A stretch of 37,804 nt of DNA from Hydrogenophaga sp. (GCA_030682835.1 JAUXNG010000030.1:1-37804), one strand, 5' to 3'. Shown: positions 27,308 to 34,451, numbered from the stretch's first letter. Notes: generated by a model not told the origin, from the sequence alone. Numbers and translations: made by a program.

Positions 27308-27339
27308 CGGGTTTTCCCTAGCAAGGCGATCCGTACAAT
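27308..27339 (+). promoter_or_regulatory. Possible promoter of the TRAP gene with motif copy 2
   Basis: CGGGTTTTCCCTAG (27308-27321) is identical to 14273-14286. Twelve bases later comes TACAAT (27334-27339), a good -10 hexamer with no good -35, so the motif covers the -35 region as an activator site would. The rest of 27295-27484 has no gene that I can support. The leader to the ATG at 27485 would be about 140 nt. Confidence 0.4.
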
Positions 27340-27484
27340 GCCACCAGAGTAAACGCATTTCACATCGTTAAATTTGCATGCACAGTGCTCGCTGCGGGTT
27401 AGTCCTCTCGACCCTCCCGCCGAAAGCCTTATCGTTGCCGATTGAAACTTGTCATTTTGTAGACCGACCCAGGAGAACACTTCC

Positions 27485-28543
27485 ATGATCCAGCGCAGAA
27501 CCCTGCTCCAGTCCGGCGCCGCTGTCGCCTTCGGCGCACCCGCCCTCGTGGGCTTCGCCCAGCAGAGCGTCACCCTGAAATTCCATACCTTCATGTCGCC
27601 GCAGTCCAATGTGTGGCTCAACATGCACAAGGCCTGGATGGACAAGGTCACCAAAGACTCCGACGGTCGCATCAAATTCGAAGGCTACCCGGCCATGCAG
27701 CTCGGCGGCTCGCCCGTCCAGCTGTACGACCAGGCCAAGGACGGCGTCGTCGACATCGTCTGGACGCTGCCCGGCAACACGCCCGGCCGCTTCCCGCGCA
27801 TCGAAGTGTTCGAGCTGCCGTTCATGATGAACAACGCCGAAGCCACTTCCAGGGCCTACTGGGAATACGTGCAGACCGTGGCCCAGGACGAGTTCCGCGA
27901 AGTGCAGCCCCTGGCCCTGCAGGTGCACGGCCCCGGCGTGTTCCACACGCGCGCCAAGCAGGTCCGCACCGCTGAAGACCTGCGCGGTCTCAAGATGCGC
28001 GGCCCGACCCGGCAGATCACCAAGATGCTGTCCTACCTGGGTGCGTCCCCCGTGGGCATGCCGCTGCCGCAGATTCCCGATTCGCTGTCCAAGGGCGTGA
28101 TCGACGGCGCCGTGATTCCCTGGGAAGTGGTGCCTTCGGTGAAGGTCCACGAACTGACCAAGTTCCACAGCGAATTCGACCCCGCCGGCGGCGCGCTCTA
28201 CACCACCACGTTCGTGATGGCGATGAACAAGGCCAAGTACAACGGCCTGCCGCCCGATCTGAAAGCCATCATCGACAAAAACTCCGGCATCGAAACCTCG
28301 GGCTGGCTGGGCAAGGTGCAGCAGGGCGGCGACGTCCCGGGCCGCGAATCTGCCGTCAAGCAAGGCAACACCATTTACACCATCCCGGCCGCCGAAGCCC
28401 AGGAGTTCAAGCGCAAGGCCCGTCTGGTGGAAGTGGAATGGATGCAGGACATGGACAAGCGTGGCTTCAACGGCCGTCAGCTGCTCGACACCGCCAAGGC
28501 GCTGATCGAAAAGCACGGTAAAGCCGCCCCTAAGAAGGCCTGA
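27485..28543 (+). CDS. TRAP transporter solute-binding protein, DctP family
   Basis: A 352-residue periplasmic binding protein. The N-terminus IQRRTLLQSGAAVAFGAPALVGFA carries a twin arginine in a Tat-like signal with likely cleavage after GFA. The mature part has the DctP pattern: TLKFHTFMSPQSNVWLNMHKAW, YDQAKDGVVDIVWTLPGNTPGRFPR, LRGLKMRGPTRQITKML with the carboxylate-binding Arg (MRGPTR), and GVIDGAVIPWEVVPS. A carboxylate ligand is expected. The ATG has AGGAGA upstream. No DctQ or DctM membrane genes are in the window, so it is an orphan here. Its place after the oxygenase operon suggests it imports that pathway's substrate, but it has its own promoter region, so it may not be part of the operon. 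Confidence 0.92.
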   Translation: MIQRRTLLQSGAAVAFGAPALVGFAQQSVTLKFHTFMSPQSNVWLNMHKAWMDKVTKDSDGRIKFEGYPAMQLGGSPVQLYDQAKDGVVDIVWTLPGNTPGRFPRIEVFELPFMMNNAEATSRAYWEYVQTVAQDEFREVQPLALQVHGPGVFHTRAKQVRTAEDLRGLKMRGPTRQITKMLSYLGASPVGMPLPQIPDSLSKGVIDGAVIPWEVVPSVKVHELTKFHSEFDPAGGALYTTTFVMAMNKAKYNGLPPDLKAIIDKNSGIETSGWLGKVQQGGDVPGRESAVKQGNTIYTIPAAEAQEFKRKARLVEVEWMQDMDKRGFNGRQLLDTAKALIEKHGKAAPKKA

Positions 28544-28580
28544 ACCTCTCAACGACCGGGCGCAAAACCCGGCACCGCGA

Positions 28581-28606
28581 AAGGGCTCCGCAAGGAGCCC
28601 TTTTTT
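28581..28606 (+). terminator. Rho-independent terminator after the TRAP gene
   Basis: The perfect 9-bp stem AAGGGCTCC (28581-28589) / GGAGCCCTT (28594-28602) with loop GCAA is followed by a T-run to 28606. It lies 38 bp after the stop and separates the Nudix gene. Confidence 0.93.
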
Positions 28607-28628
28607 CGTTTCCCCCTACACTTTGGGC

Positions 28629-29183
28629 ATGCACCGTAGTCCCATCCAACACTGCCGGAACTGCGGCACCGCCGTCTCCTACCGCCTGCCCGACGACGGC
28701 GACACCAAAACCCGCGCGGTGTGCACGGCCTGCCACACCATCCATTACGAGAATCCGCTCAACGTGGTGGGCACCGTGCCCGTGTGGGGCAGCACGGGCG
28801 AATACGTGCTGCTGTGCAAGCGCAACATCGAACCGCGCAAAGGCAAGTGGACGCTGCCCGCCGGCTTCATGGAACTCAACGAGACCACCGCCGAAGGCGC
28901 AGCGCGCGAGACCGTTGAGGAAGCCGGTGCCCAGTTTGAAATGGGCGAGATCTTCACCCTCATGAATGTGGCTCGCGTGGGCCAGGTGCACATCTACTAC
29001 CGCGCCCGCCTGCTCAGCACCCGCTTCGACCCCGGCGTGGAAACCATCGAAGCCCGCCTGTTCACCGAAGACGAGATTCCCTGGGACGAGATTGCCTTTC
29101 GCACGGTGAAGGAAACCCTGGAACACTACTTCGCGGACCGCCGCGCAGGGCACTTCGGCTTTCACACGCTCGACATCGCCTGA
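28629..29183 (+). CDS. Nudix hydrolase with N-terminal zinc ribbon
   Basis: A 184-residue pyrophosphohydrolase. Four cysteines (Cys9, Cys12, Cys32, Cys35; HCRNCG and VCTACH) form a zinc ribbon. The Nudix box is complete at 79-101: G79-x5-E85-x7-R93-E94-x2-E97-E98-x-G100, so catalysis is expected. Zinc-ribbon Nudix proteins of this shape usually act on NADH, ADP-ribose or related dinucleotides; the exact substrate is not shown. The start is the ATG at 28629; no strong ribosome binding site precedes it, but the zinc ribbon begins right after. It stands alone between a terminator and the insertion-sequence region. Confidence 0.92.
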   Translation: MHRSPIQHCRNCGTAVSYRLPDDGDTKTRAVCTACHTIHYENPLNVVGTVPVWGSTGEYVLLCKRNIEPRKGKWTLPAGFMELNETTAEGAARETVEEAGAQFEMGEIFTLMNVARVGQVHIYYRARLLSTRFDPGVETIEARLFTEDEIPWDEIAFRTVKETLEHYFADRRAGHFGFHTLDIA

Positions 29184-29431
29184 CCGGCCTTGCGCTGCTG
29201 AAGCGCGATCTCGACGCGTCACCCCTGCGAGCGTAAAGCGATCGCAGGCCGCACTAGCGGGCGCACGGGCCGAGTTGCCTTGAAGTCCAAAGTGCGGTCC
29301 AGGCACCGTTCGAAGATGCGTGCCTTGCCGCCCATCGCCTCTCGCTGAATACTCGGCAGCCACGTCTCCAGTCAGACAGTGGCCCGCCGATATGCGTTGA
29401 ACACGCCCTGTGGATGCCGCTCACGTGCGGA
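29184..29431. other. Non-coding left flank of the insertion sequence
   Basis: No gene, RNA or repeat could be supported in these 248 bp. Neither strand gives a recognisable protein fragment that continues on the other side of the insertion sequence, so a disrupted gene is not shown. Confidence 0.5.
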
Positions 29432-29450
29432 CCTAACCCGGATATTTCAC
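29432..29450 (+). repeat. Left terminal inverted repeat of the IS
   Basis: CCTAACCCGGATATTTCAC, identical to the reverse complement of 31050-31068. Confidence 0.92.
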
Positions 29451-29532
29451 CGTAGTAGAGCCACAAACGAGTACGGCATTGCCCTTGTGTGCCCGAAAAT
29501 CCAGGTGTCGAATCTTGATCAACGAGCGGGCA

Positions 29533-30864
29533 ATGCCGAAGCCAAACTGTACCGAAGAAATTGACGTTGGGCGCATGGACTTTGGCCGGTTGGGCCGACG
29601 CGTGGTGCAGGGGTGTTTTGACGGCGGCAGCATGACCAGCGATGGTGGCGTGATGCTGCTTGGCCAGGTCGATCGCAAGCTGGGCTTGATGGATGCGGCG
29701 GCGCGCTGCATCGCCGATCCGCGCAATCCGCTACTGATCACGCACGACGTGCGCGACATGTTGCGCCAGCGGGTGTACGGCCTGGCGCTGGGCTGGGAAG
29801 ACCTCAACGACCACGGTGCTCTGCGCTGTGACGTGGCTGTGCAGACGGCTGTTGGCGTGGACCACGAGATTGCCAGCGCGCCCACGCTTTGCCGACTGGA
29901 GAAATGGGCCGACCGTGCCACGGCGTGGCGGCTGCACGAGGTGTTGGTCAATCAGTTCATCGCCAGCTTCGAGAGCGCGCCCGAAGAGTTGGTGCTGGAC
30001 TTTGATGCCACCGACAACCCGTTGCACGGCCAGCAGGAGGCACGCTTCTTCCATGGTTACTACGACAGCTACTGCTACCTGCCCCTGTACGTGTTCTGTG
30101 GCCAGCAACTGCTGTGCGCCTACTTGCGGCCCAGCAACATCGATGCGGCGCAGCACGCTGGGGCCATCCTCAAGCTGCTGGTGCGCCGACTGCGCCAGAG
30201 TTGGCCGCAGGTGCGCATCGTGTTTCGGGCCGACTCCGGGTTCTGCCGCCAACGCATCCTGAACTGGTGCGAGCGCGCCGGCGTGCACTACATCGTGGGT
30301 CTGGCGCGCAATGCACGGCTGCAGGCGCGCGTGGCGTTTGCCGAACTCTCAATGAAAGACGAATACGAGCGCAGCGGGGCCAAACAGCGCATGGTCGATG
30401 AATTCGACTACGCCGCACAGAGCTGGCCGCACGAGCGGCGCGTGATCACGCGGCTTGAATGGGGCGCGCAAGGCTGCAACCCGCGCTTCATCGTGACAAA
30501 CCTTGCCGGTGATCCCCAGGCGCTGTACGACGGCGTGTACTGCCAGCGCGGCGAGGCGGAGAACCGGATCAAGGAAGCGCAGGTAGGGCTGTTCGCCACG
30601 CGCACGAGCTGCCATGTGCTGCGCTCCAACCAACTGCGCATGCTGTTGGCCGCGCTGGGCTACGTGCTGGTAGAGAGGCTGCGCGCGTTGGCGTTGCAGG
30701 GCACAGAGCTGGCCACGGCGCAGATCGACACGCTGCGCATCAAGCTGCTCAAGGTGGCGGCAGTGGTGACGCGCAACACGCGGCGCATCCGCCTGTACCT
30801 GGCCTCCAACTGGCCCAGTGCGCAGACCTTCGCGCACGCCATGAGCCAGCTGCGCTCACCCTGA
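29533..30864 (+). CDS. IS1380-family DDE transposase
   Basis: A 443-residue transposase. The catalytic acids are visible: first Asp in LVLDFDATDNPLHG (D156 or D158), second Asp234 in VFRADSGFCR, and the Glu in YCQRGEAENRIKEAQ, the conserved IS1380 signature. Other family blocks are FDGGSMTSDGGVMLLGQVDRKLGL and FFHGYYDSYCYLPLYVF. The frame is intact from ATG 29533 to the stop, and no disabling change is seen, so the element may still be active. A longer start at 29479 lies within the left-end region and is less likely. Confidence 0.94.
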   Translation: MPKPNCTEEIDVGRMDFGRLGRRVVQGCFDGGSMTSDGGVMLLGQVDRKLGLMDAAARCIADPRNPLLITHDVRDMLRQRVYGLALGWEDLNDHGALRCDVAVQTAVGVDHEIASAPTLCRLEKWADRATAWRLHEVLVNQFIASFESAPEELVLDFDATDNPLHGQQEARFFHGYYDSYCYLPLYVFCGQQLLCAYLRPSNIDAAQHAGAILKLLVRRLRQSWPQVRIVFRADSGFCRQRILNWCERAGVHYIVGLARNARLQARVAFAELSMKDEYERSGAKQRMVDEFDYAAQSWPHERRVITRLEWGAQGCNPRFIVTNLAGDPQALYDGVYCQRGEAENRIKEAQVGLFATRTSCHVLRSNQLRMLLAALGYVLVERLRALALQGTELATAQIDTLRIKLLKVAAVVTRNTRRIRLYLASNWPSAQTFAHAMSQLRSP

Positions 30865-31049
30865 ACACACCAGCAGCGCCTGGCCGGCGCGATGACACAA
30901 AAACGGCCCGCAACCCAAGCCGGGGTAGGGGCCATTGCGACAGCATTGCGCATGCCAACCATCACACCCATGGCTGCGGCCAACATCGTGGCCTTGCTCG
31001 CTCAAATCCGCGCCGCGATGCCCCGCTGCGCACGCCGTTGGCTACATGC

Positions 31050-31068
31050 GTGAAATATCCGGGTTAGG
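31050..31068 (-). repeat. Right terminal inverted repeat of the IS
   Basis: GTGAAATATCCGGGTTAGG on the plus strand, the exact reverse complement of 29432-29450. Confidence 0.92.
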
Positions 31069-31147
31069 GTGTGGGCGGTACGGGTTGCGGGTACTTGGCG
31101 CTGTGTCTTAAAAGCCGTCGTGAAGGGGCTCTATGCGCTTGCCCGGC

Positions 31148-31248
31148 CCGTCATTGCGAGGCACTCCGCCACCAGCTGATCCGTCATTGCGACGAACTCC
31201 GCGCTTGGAGACCCGTCATTGCGAGGCGCGCAGCGCCGTGGCAATCCA
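31148..31248 (+). repeat. Cluster of three CCGTCATTGCGA repeats
   Basis: Direct copies of CCGTCATTGCGAGG or its one-base variant start at 31148, 31181 and 31213, spaced 33 and 32 bp. The last continues through a GCGCGCAGCGCC block to GTGGCAATCCA, the usual end of a short repeat scattered in many bacterial genomes. The spacers share ACTCCGC, so units may have arisen by local duplication. No gene is seen in 31069-31281. Confidence 0.8.
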
Positions 31249-31281
31249 CACCCTCTTCGCTCCGGCCGCGCCGCGACTCAC

Positions 31282-32268
31282 TCAGCGCAGCTGCATCCCC
31301 GCCGAGCGAGCAGCCACAAACATGCCCTCGCCTATGCTGGCGCCAAAGCGTTTGGCGAGGCGCAGCCCGAGGTTTTCGCGTTGGGTGTAGTCCACGATGT
31401 CGGGGGCCTGCACGATTTCGCGGGCCACGTAGTCGAGGTTGCCCAAACCGTCTGCCAGGCCCAGCTCGATGGATTGCTGGCCGCTCCACACCAGGCCGCT
31501 GAACGTGTCGGGGTCTTGCTTGAGTCGATCGCCGCGGCCGCGTTTGACCACGTCGATGAACTGCGCGTGGATCTGGCCGAGCATGGACTGGATGTAGGCA
31601 CGCTGCTCGGGGTCTTGCGGGCTGAAGGGGTCGAGCATGCCTTTGTTGTCGCCAGCGGTCATGAGGCGGCGTTCGATGCCGAGCTTGTCCATCAGGCCGG
31701 TGAAGCCAAAACCGTCCATGAGCACGCCAATGCTGCCGACGAGGCTGGCCTTGTCGACGTAGATGGCGTCGGTGGCGGCGGCGATGTAGTAGGCGGCCGA
31801 CGCGCAGGTTTCTTCCACCACCGCGTAAACCTTCTTGTTGTGCAAAGCCTTGAGGCGGGTGATCTCGTCGTTGATGATGCCGGCCTGCACCGGGCTGCCT
31901 CCAGGGGAGTCGATCAGCAGCACCACGGCCTGCGCGCCGCGGTCTTCGAAGGCCGAAGTGAGCGAGCTGACGATGTTGGAGGCGCTGGACTCGGCGCCCG
32001 AGGTGATCTCCCCGCGGATTTCGATCACCGCCGTGTGCGGCGTGGCAACCGACGTGCTGGCCACGCTGTTGGCGTAAAGCAGCCAGGCCACCACGGCAAT
32101 GATGAGGAGCCAGGTAAGACGCATGAAGATGCGCCACCGGCGCGCGGCCTGCTGTTCGCGGATGGTGGCAAACACCAGCTTTTCCAGCGTGGCGCGCTCC
32201 CAGGCCATGTCCTGTGGCTGGTCGGCAGGGGCAGCGCCGGAGGTGGGGCCGGTGGGGTGGTCGTTCAT
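31282..32268 (-). CDS. sppA: S49 family peptidase, signal peptide peptidase SppA type
   Basis: A 328-residue single-domain SppA that cleaves leftover signal peptides in the inner membrane. A cytoplasmic leader is followed by one membrane anchor (residues 51-66, LTWLLIIAVVAWLLYA). The catalytic dyad is Ser157 in EETCASAAYYIAAATD and Lys209 in TAGDNKGMLDPFSP; LIDSPGGSP (118-125) and VGSIGVLMDGFGF are also typical. Members of the short SppA group are near this length, in contrast to the 600-residue E. coli form. It is the third gene of a minus-strand block with the gph-like phosphatase and a small Rieske protein, starting 12 bp after the Rieske stop. Confidence 0.94.
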   Translation of the reverse strand: MNDHPTGPTSGAAPADQPQDMAWERATLEKLVFATIREQQAARRWRIFMRLTWLLIIAVVAWLLYANSVASTSVATPHTAVIEIRGEITSGAESSASNIVSSLTSAFEDRGAQAVVLLIDSPGGSPVQAGIINDEITRLKALHNKKVYAVVEETCASAAYYIAAATDAIYVDKASLVGSIGVLMDGFGFTGLMDKLGIERRLMTAGDNKGMLDPFSPQDPEQRAYIQSMLGQIHAQFIDVVKRGRGDRLKQDPDTFSGLVWSGQQSIELGLADGLGNLDYVAREIVQAPDIVDYTQRENLGLRLAKRFGASIGEGMFVAARSAGMQLR

Positions 32269-32280
32269 GTGGCGTGGCTC

Positions 32281-32682
32281 TCAGAATTCAACAGGTTTGA
32301 AGAGGTATTGTGACCGCCACTGCACCACGCCGCCCTGCTCCAGCAGCTCGATCTTGACCAGGCCACCGCGGCACGGACCGCCCGAGCAGGCGCCGGTGTC
32401 GGGCTCGTAAGTGGCGCCGTGGGTGGCGCAGAGCAGCCAGCGGCCGGTGTCGTCAAAAAAGCGGTCGGGCTGCCAGTCCATTTCCATGGCGACATGCGCG
32501 CAGCGGTTCAGGTAGGCGTGCGGCTGTCCGCGGTAGCGGATGGCGAAGGCGCGGCAAGTCTGGCCGGCGTAGGCCACGTCGAAGGGTACGGCTCTGCCGC
32601 CGTCAACGAGTTCGCCGCTGTTGCACAGCGGAACCAGCGTATCGCTGGGTGAAGGCGCCGGCTCGGGCCGCTCGTCAGGCAT
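32281..32682 (-). CDS. Small Rieske [2Fe-2S] protein
   Basis: A 133-residue soluble Rieske protein. The cluster ligands are Cys61-x-His63 (RCAHVAMEMD) and Cys85-x2-His88 (LLCATHGATYEP). The 21-residue gap between the two halves is longer than in typical Rieske ferredoxins. Two extra cysteines, Cys99 and Cys104, lie in the GACSGGPC loop. No signal or membrane segment is present. It has no known partner; in related genomes a protein like this sits between gph and sppA. The start at 32682 overlaps the gph stop by 8 bp. Function is unknown; an electron carrier is likely. Confidence 0.88.
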   Translation of the reverse strand: MPDERPEPAPSPSDTLVPLCNSGELVDGGRAVPFDVAYAGQTCRAFAIRYRGQPHAYLNRCAHVAMEMDWQPDRFFDDTGRWLLCATHGATYEPDTGACSGGPCRGGLVKIELLEQGGVVQWRSQYLFKPVEF

Positions 32683-33334
32683 GGGTAGCCAGCCAGTCGT
32701 GCAACTCGCGCACCGAGTGCGCCACGTGCAGGGGACCCAGCGCATGGAAGGCGTCGGGCTCGTGGGCGCCGTAGCTCACGCCCACGCTGGCGCAGCCGGC
32801 GTTCAGCGCCATCTGCAGGTCGTGCGTGGTGTCGCCAATCATCAAAGTGCGCTCGGGGGGCACGCCAAATTCCGCCATCAACTCGTGCAGCATGAGTGGG
32901 TGGGGTTTGCCGGCGGTTTCATCGGCGGTACGGGAGCCGTCAAACACGCCCACCAGCTCCACGGTGTGCAGCACCTCGTCCAGCCCCCCGCGGCTCTTCC
33001 CGGTGGCCACCGTGAGCAGATGTTGGCGCGTTTTGAGCTCACCCAGCAGCGGCAGCACGCCTTCAAACAGGCTGATGTCGTGCTGAGCCGCCATGTAATG
33101 GTGGCGGTAGCGCTCGCCCAGCAGCGGGTACTGCTCGGGCGGCACGTCGGGAGCGGCATGGGCCAGCGCCTGCATGAGGCCCATGCCGATAACGTAGCTG
33201 GCCGACTCGCGGCTGGGCAGGGCGCCGCCCACGTCCACCACCGCCGACTGGATGCAGCGGGTGATGAGGGCGGTGGAATCAAACAGGGTGCCATCCCAAT
33301 CGAAGGCAATGAGGTCGAACTGGCGCGGTCGCAT
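32675..33334 (-). CDS. HAD-IA hydrolase, phosphoglycolate-phosphatase-like
   Basis: A 219-residue haloacid dehalogenase family phosphatase. Motif I is LIAFDWDGTLFDS (nucleophile D12, acid/base D14), motif II/III is in TVATGKSRGG and KPHPLMLHELM, and motif IV is MIGDTTHDLQMALNAGC. Phosphoglycolate or a similar small phosphate is a likely substrate, but HAD substrate calls are weak. The ATG at 33334 has AGGAG six bases upstream; the much longer open frame runs back through the PEP-CTERM promoter region and is not coding. It is the first gene of the gph-Rieske-sppA block and is divergent from the first PEP-CTERM gene. Confidence 0.9.
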   Translation of the reverse strand: MRPRQFDLIAFDWDGTLFDSTALITRCIQSAVVDVGGALPSRESASYVIGMGLMQALAHAAPDVPPEQYPLLGERYRHHYMAAQHDISLFEGVLPLLGELKTRQHLLTVATGKSRGGLDEVLHTVELVGVFDGSRTADETAGKPHPLMLHELMAEFGVPPERTLMIGDTTHDLQMALNAGCASVGVSYGAHEPDAFHALGPLHVAHSVRELHDWLATHA

Positions 33335-33433
33335 GGGGGGCTCCTGGCGGGGTGAGCGGCCATTATGGCGGGGGTGCAAAAGCGTGGCTGGCGCGGGGGC
33401 GCAGCCCATGCATGAGGAGGATCGGGACCGATG

Positions 33434-33528
33434 TGTCGAGGAATTTGACACACCCCCAGCCGCTTGGTCCAAGCCGCTACCAAAGTGCTTGATATGCAAG
33501 CATTTTTTGACCGGGCACGCCCCCTGCC
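33434..33528 (+). promoter_or_regulatory. Sigma-54 promoter region of PEP-CTERM gene 1
   Basis: The -24/-12 element is GGGCACGCCCCCTGCC (33513-33528), with GG and GC exactly 10 bases apart. Upstream are the inverted repeat TGTC-N9-GACA (33434-33450, TGTCGAGGAATTTGACA), a CTTGAT half-site at 33488-33493 and a T6 tract at 33503-33508. All have counterparts upstream of the second PEP-CTERM gene. The expected transcript start is near 33539, about 70 nt before the ATG. An enhancer-binding activator of the PrsR type, known for PEP-CTERM systems, would fit (inference). Confidence 0.75.
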
Positions 33529-33607
33529 CTGTTCCTGTCGACAGGGCCACACCGGCCCGCCACCCCAGACACCCGGCTACCCCCAGCCACTCATCAAGGA
33601 GAACCCC

Positions 33608-34192
33608 ATGACTTCCAAATTGATCGCCAAACTCAGCGGCGCCGCGCTGGCCGCCGCTCTCTCCTTCGGCGCTGCTGCCGTACCCGTGGCCACGGTAGGT
33701 TCGGTGGACACGCTCATTGAGTCCACCTATCTGGGCGACCAGTCGCTGGCCAGCGAAAACGCGTTTGTTCAAAGCGTGCTGGGCGACAGCTACACACTGA
33801 CCGGGAAGTACGAACCGCTGGGCTCAGGCGACTGGCTGAGTGTGGACGGCATTGAAGGCGGCTACGCACTGCGCTTCGACGAAGTTGACTGCACCACAGG
33901 CACCTGCAGCACGGAACCGAGCTATTTCGTGGTGAAGCTGGGCACCGGAAGCTCGGAAAACGGCACGCACGACACCTACCTGTTCCAGAACATGGCCGCT
34001 TTTGACTGGGCCTATGTGCAGCTGCAGCAGTTTGCTGGCGTTGAAAACATGAACATCGGTCGCATCAGTCACATCGCCGTTGGCAACGGTGGTGGCGGTG
34101 AAGTGCCCGAGCCCGCATCGCTCGCCCTGCTGGGTCTGGGCCTGCTGGGCATGGGCGCCGCCCGCCGCCTGCGCCCTGCGCGCAAAGCCTGA
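33608..34192 (+). CDS. PEP-CTERM sorted protein 1
   Basis: A 194-residue exported protein. An N-terminal signal peptide (KLIAKLSGAALAAALSFGAAAVP) is followed by a mature domain with one Cys pair (VDCTTGTCS) and no domain I recognise. The C-terminal sorting signal is VPEPASLALLGLGLLGMGAARR: the Pro-Glu-Pro motif at 167-169, a hydrophobic segment, then a basic tail. PEP-CTERM signals are cleaved by exosortase in bacteria that make an associated extracellular polysaccharide. The exosortase is not in the window. The ATG has AAGGAG six bases upstream. It is driven by the sigma-54-type region at 33434-33528. Confidence 0.92.
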   Translation: MTSKLIAKLSGAALAAALSFGAAAVPVATVGSVDTLIESTYLGDQSLASENAFVQSVLGDSYTLTGKYEPLGSGDWLSVDGIEGGYALRFDEVDCTTGTCSTEPSYFVVKLGTGSSENGTHDTYLFQNMAAFDWAYVQLQQFAGVENMNIGRISHIAVGNGGGGEVPEPASLALLGLGLLGMGAARRLRPARKA

Positions 34193-34237
34193 TCGACTTT
34201 TTTCGATCCGCCTGGCCGCCGGAGGCCATGCCGACAG

Positions 34238-34261
34238 AACCACCCCTCGGGGTGGTTTTTT
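34238..34261 (+). terminator. Terminator after PEP-CTERM gene 1
   Basis: Stem AACCACCC (34238-34245) / GGGTGGTT (34250-34257) with loop CTCG, then a T-run to 34261. It ends the first PEP-CTERM transcript before the second promoter. Confidence 0.92.
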
Positions 34262-34299
34262 CGTTTTCGGTGGCGGAAAAGGGCTGCGACTTGAAGAAG

Positions 34300-34396
34300 T
34301 GTCGATTTTCTTGACAGCAAACCTTTGATGGACAGGCGTTTTGCTGTCGAGTTACTTGATTTGAAACACTTTTTTCAAGCTGGCACGACTAGTGCT
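34300..34396 (+). promoter_or_regulatory. Sigma-54 promoter region of PEP-CTERM gene 2
   Basis: The -24/-12 element is TGGCACGACTAGTGCT (34381-34396), a near-consensus match with TGGCACG intact and GG/GC 10 bases apart. Upstream are TGTC-N9-GACA (34300-34316, TGTCGATTTTCTTGACA), a second degenerate copy TGTCGAGTTACTTGATT (34345-34361) and a T6 tract (34370-34375). The distance from the inverted-repeat centre to GG is 74 bp here and 72 bp for gene 1. The expected transcript start is near 34407, 45 nt before the ATG. Confidence 0.82.
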
Positions 34397-34451
34397 TATG
34401 ACGTAGCACTTAGATCTTTTCCCTTCTTTCTGTCACCACCCGGAGCTCACC

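Larger units (their letters stand above)
29432..31068 (+). mobile_element. Complete IS1380-family insertion sequence
   Basis: Perfect 19-bp terminal inverted repeats, CCTAACCCGGATATTTCAC, lie at 29432-29450 and (reverse complement) 31050-31068. Between them is one intact transposase gene. Total length is 1637 bp, or 1627 bp if the true tips are CCCGG (29437-31063). Both sizes fit the family. No direct target duplication is seen: the bases outside the CCCGG tips are CCTAA on the left and TTAGG on the right, which are inverted and not direct copies. About 185 bp after the transposase carry no gene that I can support. Confidence 0.92.

Noticed and set aside
29184..29431. Remnant of a gene interrupted by the insertion sequence
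   Set aside because: No frame on either strand gives a recognisable protein or continues into 31069-31281.
29432..31068. Target-site duplication of the insertion sequence
   Set aside because: Flanks were compared for several possible tip positions and no direct repeat of 4 bp or more was found.
31148..31226. CRISPR-like spacing of three short repeats
   Set aside because: Only three units, repeat of about 14 bp, spacers partly alike, no cas genes; it fits a dispersed intergenic repeat.
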